Shown: positions 56,469-64,000 of the stretch, in pieces
Layout of the letters: every line of letters begins with the position of its first letter
Position numbering within the stretch: the first letter of the stretch is position 1
Assembly: GCA_036362985.1 (NCBI GenBank)
Contig: JAYGXS010000001.1
Coordinates: 19,844,937-19,908,936 of the forward strand
DNA: 64,000 nucleotides
Source of the DNA: Ligula intestinalis
Lineage: Eukaryota; Platyhelminthes; Cestoda; Diphyllobothriidea; Diphyllobothriidae
Direction of reading: 5' to 3'
Position numbers and translations under genes: made by a program
Notes under the pieces: generated by a model
The model's input: the letters and a program-made list of their open reading frames with translations, nothing else
The model's database searches: none
Told to the model about the DNA's origin: nothing

Positions 56469-57472
56469 TAAGCAGAGAGCAGTAGCAGGACAAGACAGCA
56501 ATACCATGCTCTCTATTCTTATCGCCAGGTCCGTAACGCAATTGTTAGGATGTTGGTTTTCATGTGAATACAAAGTCTGGATATCATCTACGGATCAGCT
56601 CTACTCAGGCCATTAAAGTTGGGACAGTTACTTCTGAGGCGTTTTCCACTATAAGCTAGTCATATATCGACCCCACACGAAGGACGCAAATCTGACCATG
56701 TGTCAGCTTTTTTATCGGTGGCCGAATTCGAAAAACTTCCATCTACAACTGCTGGCCAGAACCGTATCGATTACTATGAACTCTGGTTAAACGGTGCATT
56801 CTGAAGCAGTCTGTTTTAAACTGACTTCTGTCCTATCCTAGTCATTGCAAGTTTGCCGGAGTAGCAGTATGTACGAGCTTTCCCAATGCTCAGATTCCTT
56901 AATGTAATTGATGTTTTCAGATCCTCCATGACGTTCTTTTAGAAAAAATATATGAAAACTCACAGTTGGTCTTGCTGTCATACCATACAGACTTTAGTAA
57001 GCCCACTTTTCCGAGGAGTTGGCGTTTCGTACAGGTGAAATTTGTGTTACCACATTTACTTCAGCATACAAAATTTCTAAAACCCAAATGAAATGTTTTT
57101 ATGGAGTCTTCTTTGGGCACGAGAAAGGACCTAAATGTCTTCTTTGAACGACAGACGTTATTCTGGGTAAACAAGGAAATGCAGAATTTATCGATAGGTG
57201 CCTAAACTGTTACTTTCGCGTTTTCCCTTTTAAACATTCTCCGTTGCCAACTCGACACTTTTTTGATCCACTCGCAGCCTCCAGACTATTGGCGTGTCAT
57301 TCTCCTCATTGTTATCTCGCTTCTCTTCTTAGCTAGTCCCCATAGGCAGCCACACACCGGGAACAGTCTCATCCACGTCACTTGGCGTGAATTGTGAAAA
57401 CCATACAGCTCCCTGTCGACCGATAGCGGTCGCTGAAACAAGTACTTATTGTAGATAGAGAAGTAGAAGGCG

Positions 57473-58890
57473 TTGCGATCACCGGAATCATACTTTTTCT
57501 TGTCTGAGCTTTCAGGTTCCTTTGGGCGCAAAGCGCTTCACTCAGCTCGAAGCCGGGAGATATTTGCTACACCAGAGGCAGCAACGTACGAGCAACTACG
57601 TTTTTTGCACCAATGCTTACAGGACGGACTGACGCCCCGATGCCTGAGATATAAGTCTCCCATTAACACGACTATGGGCAGAGAACTTGCGAAGAGGTTT
57701 ACAAAGCAGATGATGAGAGCCCTGATCGATGACTGCTACCGGCGTCTACACAAATACAAAGCTATGGTTAAGCAGAAGAAAAGAGAGTGTGCACAGATTC
57801 TCGGTGATCCCATAACTGAAGACCTCGCTCATGCAATCGCTGCACTAGCAAATTTCAGACAAGCCAAGAAGCGAATAATCCTGGACCAAAATCGGAATAA
57901 GTTACAACCATCCGACACGGGAAGCCCAAACTTGATGCATAACCTCTCCTCTAAGCAACTAACGAAACAACAATTACGAGTGCTCCAGCATGAAGCTTGT
58001 TTTAATACTGCCGATGCCGACCCTGTCGATTTCAGTGCAGCCTTAAAAGCCATGCTTGTAATGACTCAAACAACAGACGACGAGAAACACTCAATTCGAC
58101 AACGCGTCACCGCGTCACCGCCTTGCTGATGACACACCGTCCAGCCCAATGTATCTCGAAGAGTTAGTCACAAGCTATTAAAGAACTACGAACGGATGAT
58201 CATATAATCATTCTGCCAGCGGATAAGGGACGATCAACTGTCGTAATGAACCGTGAAGACTACAATGAGAAAGCCAAAGGTCTACTTGATGACAGAGCTT
58301 TCTACGGACCAGCACGCAACTCGGAAGCAAAGGCAGTAGTTAATCAGCTGAATAAATTACTCGGCGAATTGAACCCCAAAATGTGATCACTGAGAATGAT
58401 CGTTGCCTAATGAAAGCCCACAGATACTGCCCTGGCTCGCTTCTATGGCCTGCCAAAGGTGCATAAACCAAACGTCTCATTACGGCCAATCGTTGCCCTA
58501 AAAGGCAGCCTCACCTATAATTTGGCAAAATGGATGTATTCAAAACTAAAATTCCTCCAAGAAAAGTCGGATACCTCAGTTCGTTCAGCCTCTCAATTCC
58601 TGACAGACCTCCGTGGCCGAAAGATTCAATCGGATGAAATGATGGTTTCCTTTGACGTGACATCATTATTCACATCTATTCCACCGGAGTTGGCACGAGA
58701 CGTTTTACGCAGGAAACTTGACGAGCTGTACGATGAAACCCAGTGTTTTCTCAAAATTGAGCACCTCGTGAGACTGTTCGAATTCTGCCAAAAGACATAC
58801 TTCACCTTTTCAGGAGAGACATATGAGCAAATCAAAGGAACTCCAATGGGCTCTCCAATCTCAGGTTTAATAGCAGAATTGGTCTAAGAG
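57473..58890 (+). pseudogene. Penelope-like RT, N-terminal and palm part, disrupted
   Basis: Frame 57473-58126 supplies the basic N-terminal region. About 70 nt later comes IILPADKGRSTVVMNREDY (58207-58263), a hallmark of Penelope RTs. A further frame, 58459-58887, has LPKVHKPN just before it, then LRPIVALKGSLTY, MVSFDVTSLFTSIP (motif A, catalytic Asp) and IKGTPMGSPISGLIAEL (motif B). At least three stops or frameshifts separate these blocks, so no functional protein can be made. Length and order match the family. Confidence 0.85.
57501..57545 (-). ncRNA. Damaged hammerhead in the 5' end of the Penelope-like element
   Basis: Minus strand: GAAA, AGCT stem III and AGACAAG are intact (57513-57500). 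The first core strand has an insertion (CTGAGTGA), and the stem II region is replaced by a CTTT/AAAG hairpin. Confidence 0.4.
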
Positions 58891-59778
58891 ATCTGGAAAA
58901 GATTGCCTTCAGCCAACAGCCCCCGGTCTTTTGGCGCCGTTAGGTTGACGGCACCTTTGTTATCGACAAAAGGAACATGCTGCGGAATTTCCATGAGGGA
59001 AGAAAAAAAGGATCAGCAGCTACCCTTCCTTGATGTACTCGTCATGCAAACTTCTGACTGCATAATCGAAACAACGGTCTTCACGAAGTCGACGAGCAAA
59101 ACCCAGCTTCCTAATTTCCAGAGCAACCATCCGGTGGCTCACAAAAGAAGCTGCGTAAAAACACTCTTCAAGAAAACCCAGACCCATTGCAGTAATCCGG
59201 AGGAAAAAGCACGTGAGGCCCGACGTCTCTGCGACCAGTTTTTGCAGAATGGCTATCCGGAGGCTTATATAAGCCGATGCCTACGTGCCCGTCCTCTCAG
59301 GAGCCAACCAGTATGATATGACATGCCCTGCCATACATCAAGGATGTATCAAAAGCGACCGAACGCATTGCTGCGGGACTAGGCGTTGGAAGTGCGCACC
59401 ACCCCAAGGCTACCATGCGCAGCCACATTATGCGAATCAAGGACCGTTTAGCTCCCACTGTGTCGCATACCGTGTAAAAATTGTCCCCAAAACTACACAG
59501 GACAGACAGGGCGTATGCTTGGCTCGTGCATACGCGAACATAAGCGAGCGGTACAAAAGGATGACGCATCATCGCAAGTGGCTGCCCAAACCTACGAGCG
59601 CAATCAAGAGTTCAATTTCACAGCTGCGAGGGTAATCGCGCACGCTGGCAACAAAACAGGCCGCGAATTGATCGAATACTGGGCCTCGGATGAGAACTCA
59701 GTTAATCGATTTATCGATCTGGCGCTGGCATACATCGCGCTGCGCAGGCATATCCGGAATGATGGCATTATCAGTTGA
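58891..59778 (+). pseudogene. Penelope-like RT motif C to GIY-YIG endonuclease, disrupted
   Basis: Near 58941 the expected YVDD box reads stop-VDG followed by TFVI, so the Tyr codon is TAG and the second catalytic Asp is Gly. Frame 58903-59314 continues with QQLPFLDVLVMQ and the thumb (NHPVAHKRSCVKTLF, EARRLCDQFLQNGYPE). After another shift, the C-terminal frame carries PCKNCPQNYTGQTGRML (GIY-YIG module with its CxxC), then REHKRAV, ARVIAHAGNKTGRELIEYW and NSVNRFIDLALAYIALRRH, ending at TGA 59778. The nuclease part is the best preserved segment. Confidence 0.85.
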
Positions 59779-59867
59779 CTGTCCTCCCTCCTCTGTCCCC
59801 CTTCTCCCCCCCCATAACGGTTGATTGGTCCCTGAGTCCTATAACTTGCTTTTTTTCGTTTACGCCT

Positions 59868-59916
59868 TTTATCTCTGAAGAAGGACTCTAGAAGGAGCCC
59901 GAAAGCTCAGACAAGT
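59868..59916 (+). ncRNA. Hammerhead-like motif in the 3' end of the Penelope-like element
   Basis: Core CTGAAGA is at 59875-59881, followed by one extra A. Stem II GGACTCT pairs with GGAGCCC over AGAA (one A-C mismatch). GAAA is at 59901-59904. Stem III is self-complementary AGCT, with cleavage after C 59908. Stem I TTATCT pairs with AGACAA over five of six positions. It begins 90 bp after the endonuclease stop codon. Confidence 0.65.
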
Positions 59917-60039
59917 ATGATTCCGGTGATCGCAACGCCTTCTTGTTCTCTATCTACACGCGTACCTGGGATGTGGACATTGCCTCAATTTGTAAGTACT
60001 CATTGACCTTACGGTTCGGATTCTCATTAGAATCGATCA

Positions 60040-60182
60040 TGGAAGCAGTCACAGATAACAAAATGGTGGGTTTGATAGAAAATCCAGGACCTCAGACCAA
60101 TGTACCTCTTGTTTCATCTTCTTCTGAGCGCCCTTCTCACTTCTCCCACTGCTGTCTGACTGAAGTCCCAGCTATTGTTTAA
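60040..60182 (+). other. Coding-like frame just past the Penelope element
   Basis: Within a 79-codon frame, MEAVTDNKMVGLIENPGPQT and VPLVSSSSERPSHF resemble host-gene composition. A CATTAG lies just upstream (60025-60030), but the entry phase (2 nt) does not fit the preceding exon, which ends in phase 0. It stops at TAA 60180-60182, with ATTAAA about 40 bp later. Could be an alternative last exon or chance. Confidence 0.25.
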
Positions 60183-60829
60183 ACCCTTTCTGTAATTTGA
60201 CAGCGATAGTCAACGGTCAAATTAAAAGTTAAAATCAAACTAGGTTCTTATTTAAAAATAGTCTTTTTTTATTGTTTTAAGATAAGGGGACGCGGCGTCG
60301 GCCAATTTTGCCTAGCAGGGATTTCCTTTTCAAATGCATGTGATTGGACAAGTTAGGGAACCTATTCTACATATGATCTGCTTCTGTTTCCTTGCCTTAG
60401 GTCAAAATAGGCGACTGAATCAATTATTCCGTTTGTCCGTTTAGCCCAGATCAATTTTATTCCAATAGTGCCCGTTATGCTGCTCGGGAATTCACCTTGG
60501 GCTGTAGCCGCTTGGTAAGCCTTTGGACACTACAGAACACATGTTGTATGATCACTCGTTCGGGAAACCATGGCGCCACGTCTGAAATCTTGCCATAACT
60601 GATCATTCGCTTCCGTACATAGCCAAGGAAAGCTTTTTTCAAAATTTGAATGATCTTTGGCGGTCCCGGGCCTTAAAACTTATTGCTGCTTTCAGTGTTG
60701 GTTTTAATAGTAAAGTTGTCAGGACTTGAGACTCCCCCTTACACAAAATATAAAACATCAAGAGGGTTCCTGATTTTTCTATTAAAACCTATTAAAACCT
60801 TAATCTTATTCTGCGTTTCAAGGATGCAG

Positions 60830-60853
60830 ACCACCAAACACCACGTGAATGAG
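60830..60853 (+). CDS. Possible 24-nt microexon of the host gene
   Basis: The segment between GATGCAG (AG at 60828-60829, preceded by TTCTGCGTTTC) and GTAAGA (60854) reads TTKHHVNE in phase 0/0. That fits both the exon ending at 52582 (phase 0) and the exon starting at 61677 (phase 0). An alternative acceptor AAG at 60820-60822 would give 31 nt and break the frame. Very short exons like this are easily imagined by chance, so confidence is modest. Confidence 0.4.
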
Positions 60854-61217
60854 GTAAGAAACTGGAAAACTCCTAAGTTCTTATTTTCTAAGCAGTCGAA
60901 TGCCCATTGAAATCTAGAAGAACACCCAGCGTTGGAATACTTAAAAATAACCTTCTCGGAATCGCAAAATTGGCTTTCTGAGGTAATTTTAAACCACGTG
61001 GTTAAAAGCATTGCACCTACGCCTAATTTTTGAAGGGTTTAAAAAGCAGTATTTCACAAAAAAATTGATACAATGACACATTTTCCTGTGGCTTTCATTT
61101 TTTGAAAAAAGAGAAATGGTTTTTCATCTCTGGGGAGAAGTCATGGGGAAGGGAGGTCCAGTAAAAACGCCTTTATGACTTCTTGCCAAAAGTTGATGGG
61201 AAACTATGCTTTTATTG

Positions 61218-61372
61218 CCAGGAAAGACAAGGTAGGCTGTAATGACCATCTGTTGCTCAGTAGCTGTCGTCTATCAGTCATACCCAGCCCCAAGTGATAC
61301 ACCGCCCGAGGCTCGAACACGCGACGTTTTGATCAGAAGTCTAACACTCGAACCGTTGAGCCAAGAACTCAC
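61218..61372 (-). mobile_element. tRNA-headed SINE, hammerhead decayed (copy S10)
   Basis: Minus strand head: TTGGCTCAACGGTTCGAGTG (A-box), TTAGACTTCTGATC, GCGTGTTCGAGCCTCGGG (B-box). Body GGCTGGGTATGACTGATAGA, then GACGACAGCTACTGAGC: an insertion splits the core and GAAA is lost. Tail CCTTGTCTTTCCTGG. Lies in the intron between 60853 and 61677. Confidence 0.7.
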
Positions 61373-61676
61373 TGTCTTGTCGATTTCGATGAGGAGATAT
61401 TGACACTCGGTAAAGTGTACTCATCGGTTGCCAACGGAACTCACTCAATCCACACTGCCTTGGGTCTTCGGTAGCTCACCTGCACTGCCAGCCCTTTTAT
61501 TGAGCACCGTCCTCACTGTAAGAAAGTGAACTTAGATCTATTCCACCCGGGCCATCGGACCACGTCTTTGTATTCCACGCTTGACTGCTTCCTCTTGCCA
61601 CAAAACAAAACAACCTGCGAGAACTATTGAATTTCAATCATAATTTAGTTTCACCTCTTTTCTTTTCCTTTTTTAG

Positions 61677-61764
61677 CTGCCGCCCTGTCCCAGACTTCCA
61701 CCAGCTGGCGGCTGCATTTCAACAGGATCTACCAAGAACAGTCTGCAGGTTCCTAAACAGGATG
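61677..61764 (+). CDS. Internal exon of the host gene (88 nt)
   Basis: An excellent pyrimidine tract (TCTTTTCTTTTCC..TTTTTAG, ending 61676) and a GTAAGT donor at 61765. Phase 0 in, 1 nt out. Peptide LPPCPRLPPAGGCISTG then STKNSLQVPKQD: Pro-rich linker with PxxP motifs (possible SH3 ligands, inference only). It is the last host exon visible in the window; the gene continues to the right. Confidence 0.7.
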
Positions 61765-62282
61765 GTAAGTCTGTTTGAAACCTGTCTATGAGACCGAAGC
61801 GGTCACCCGTGACTATACTTTCTACAAATTTGAGGCTACGTGTGTGTGTGCAAATGCATACATTTTCAGCTTTCAAGGTTTATTTATATTAGGCAGCAGT
61901 CGTGCTTTTTGATGTCTGTGTGTGTACATGTATGCGTGTGTGTGTAGTACGCATTCGGTTTTGTCATGAACACGAGACCTTACTAGCCACCCTGTCTCAT
62001 GCTGTCTAAAACAGTGCTACGTTTTTGTGGCATTCGTGAGAGGCGAGGTCGCAGGTGAATTGATAATACTGGCGTCCAACTTTTTTTTCATGTAGTCTCC
62101 CAGAAAACAATGCACGCATGCAAAGAACATGTGTCAAAATCCGCACTGTCTGAACAAGACTTGATCCTTTAATGGAAAAACTGTTAGTGTATGTTGTTAG
62201 AATGGCGCCTTTATCTCCCGTCCGACTGATGGACTTAGATTTGATGGATCTTCAAGCAAACTGAAGGAGTAGCAGCCTGGAA

Positions 62283-64000
62283 AGTCAAGTCAAGTCAAGT
62301 CAAATTTATTAAAGGAAATATAGGCAAACGCCTTTGAACTCCCTCTTGGTACATAGGATTTAAGAAATGCATCGGCAAAGCCGAACATTCTAAAGAAGTC
62401 GTTGACACAGTTTCAAACGACTACTCGCTTGTTTCAAGTAATAAACTCACACGCAGTTTACACGAGCCAGCAGTGTAACTGAGGAAGAATAGCAGACAGT
62501 GAAAAAACTCCTAAGGCTGGCTCATAATTCAAAATGGAATGTCATTTTTGGTTTTTAGGAGAAAAACTGTCAATCGTGGGGAAGCATGTGAATGATAGGG
62601 GCATGATGCTTCTGTGAATGTTGACGGTAGCCATGGCATCCATGACGAGTAATATCTACACCCGAAGGACCATACGAGGAGGAGACCTCGGAGTCACGAG
62701 AACGTCCCGTGACCATGATACGCCTTTGCTGTGCCAAAGCCGAGGAACCCACCACGTTGTCAGCAGTCGGTTGATACGAGAAAGGGTGTGACAGGGCCGC
62801 ATAGCCTAGGACCATAGGTGTGGTAGGTGCGTCCTCAGACACGATCGGCGCAGATCGCATAGTGAGTAGAGACGTCATAGGTAGATAATGTCAGAAACTC
62901 ATTTGGTTAATTACTAATAATAATACTACTTACAAATTACTATTAGTATATATTTATAGCATTTATAGCATTCAGGGTTTGGATGTAGAGCGCTTCAATT
63001 TTTAGAATCGGAATAGTTCAGTGATTGGATTTGGAGTACTTAATCGTGAAGATACTCATTATATCGGTCTAGGTTTGCCTTAAAGACATCCACGGAAGGG
63101 GACATGACAATATCCGCAGGAAGGGCATTCCATGCCTGGATTACCCTCTTAGAGAAAAAGAATTTTCTTGGGTCAAGTCTTGCCCCAGTCACACGTAATT
63201 TGAGGGGGTGTCCTCGCAGCCTAGAGGTGGTGGCCCACTCAAAGAAGTCATTTGTTTGGAGGCAGCAATCCTGACCACGCAACATGCGAAATGCCTGGAT
63301 TAGGTCCCCACGTATCTGCCTGTAATCCAGAGGAAACAAGTCAAGATTTACCAATCGGGTCTCATAAGGGAGGTTCCGTTGGCCTCGTACTAATTTTGTT
63401 GCGCGTCTTTGTACCCTTTCGAGGTTTTTTTTGTCGTTGGCTGTCCAAGGTCTCCAGGCTTGGATGGCAAATTCCAGTTAAGGTCGCACAAACGTGCCGA
63501 ATACTTTGCCAAATACAGCTTTGTCAAACTTAGCAAAGGCTCGCTTGATTAGATACAAGCTCGACATTGCGGATTTAGCCACTTTCAGGACGTGGAGTGA
63601 TGGCTTCAGTGAAGGCGTGAACCACACCCCCAGGTCTTTCTGAGCCTCAACCTCTGGCAGCGGCGTGTGATTCAGGTAATACACCCTCCGAGGCGTAGTG
63701 CTGGTTCTACCAAAGCGCATTAGGTTGCATTTTGCCACATTGAATGGCATGAGCCAAAGGGTCGACCATTGCTCCAGTCTATGCAAATTTGCCTGGAGGT
63801 TTAATTCATCGTCTCGGTTGCGTATGACCTTCCAAAGTTTTATGTCATCAGCAAACATTGCGATTTCGCAGTCTAGTCCGCTTATGCAGTCATCAATATA
63901 TATAAGGAAGAGAATAGGGCCAAGAACAGATCCCTGTGGAACCCCGCTCTCAACTGCTATCTCCGCCGACCGCTGTTCGCCAATACATACGGTCTGGGTA
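62283..64000 (-). mobile_element. CR1-like LINE, 3' portion (runs off window)
   Basis: RT-coding part 63040-64000, then a 3' UTR of about 740 bp, ending on the minus strand in tandem GACTT units (62283-62306) rather than poly(A). Short terminal tandem repeats are usual for CR1-clade LINEs. The 3' UTR and RT end are shared with the truncated copy at 54590-55360. The element continues beyond the window edge. Confidence 0.8.
63040..64000 (-). pseudogene. CR1-like reverse transcriptase with one in-frame stop
   Basis: A single frame runs from the right edge: SGVPQGSVLGPILFLIYIDD (motif B and following), MFADDIKLW (FADD catalytic box), LRPLN-type thumb residues, VFGTFVRP, then TAA at 63478-63480. 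The same frame continues with LEFAIQAWRPWTAND, VQRRATKLVRGQRNLPYE, HPLKLRVTGARLDPRKFFFS and RVIQAWNALPADIV to the normal stop at 63040. The aligned family has an aromatic residue at the stop, so one base change from a Tyr codon explains it. Otherwise open for 320 codons, so recent. Confidence 0.85.

Larger units (their letters stand above)
57450..59958 (+). mobile_element. Penelope-like retroelement with inverted hammerhead ends
   Basis: Internal RT and GIY-YIG coding remnants (57473-59778, +) are flanked by inverted terminal repeats. 57450-57513 is the reverse complement of 59901-59958 apart from a 6-nt insertion and two mismatches (shared: TGTAGATAGAGAA, AAGGCGTTGCGATCACC, GGAATCATACTT, GTCTGAGCTTTC). 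Inverted partial LTR-like ends are known in Penelope-like elements. The 3' end contains a recognisable hammerhead, the 5' end a damaged one. Total about 2.5 kb, close to full length for a compact member. Penelope-like elements transpose by RT plus a GIY-YIG nickase. Confidence 0.8.

Noticed and set aside
58626..58835. Minus-strand ORFs across 57.8-59.6 kb
   Set aside because: Shadows of the Penelope RT and endonuclease frames.

Overview
Eukaryotic, repeat-dense DNA on a draft scaffold (two 10-N gaps at 11641-11650 and 29085-29094). The mix of Penelope-like retroelements with hammerhead ribozymes at their ends, CR1-type LINEs, tRNA-headed short elements carrying hammerheads, fold-back elements and very long introns points to a flatworm, probably a tapeworm or fluke. 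That assignment is inference from element types; no species marker is visible.

Host gene: at least six exons on the + strand (7075-7287, 8464-8657, 22910-22990, 30714-31200, 36783-37112, 52428-52582, then 60830-60853 and 61677-61764) have AG/GT borders. Their phases interlock across every junction except 8657-to-22910, where at least one exon is missing from my reading. They encode a Ser/Pro/Thr/Lys-rich, mostly disordered protein that I cannot name. Most of the window is therefore intron filled with mobile elements.

Layout: 1-4030 holds non-LTR retrotransposon pieces (ORF1, ORF1-endonuclease without RT, and an opposite-strand RT tail). 10.58-13.08 kb is a ~235-bp satellite split by a fold-back insertion. 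15.7-17.6 kb is a cluster of hammerhead repeats and tRNA-headed SINEs. 23.77-24.53 kb is a ~740-bp palindrome. 27.8-29.55 kb has a SINE, a TA microsatellite, a hammerhead repeat and a tandem array. 32-50 kb holds diffuse repeats, a decayed Penelope-like end at 44.1-44.95 kb and pogo-like transposon relics. 51.0-52.1 kb is another hammerhead/SINE/TA cluster. 54.6-55.36 kb and 62.28-64.0 kb are two copies of one CR1-like LINE. 57.45-59.96 kb is a nearly full-length but dead Penelope-like element with inverted ends.

Main observation: hammerhead-ribozyme-like motifs occur more than 20 times in three contexts: (i) inside tRNA-headed SINEs, as a rigid 45-nt module whose copies support one well-paired consensus; (ii) at the ends of Penelope-like elements, with 4-nt self-complementary stem III sequences (ACGT or AGCT); (iii) in a third repeat family next to TA tracts. 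Several Penelope-type copies sit as inverted pairs only 30-170 bp apart, which looks like compact non-autonomous elements.
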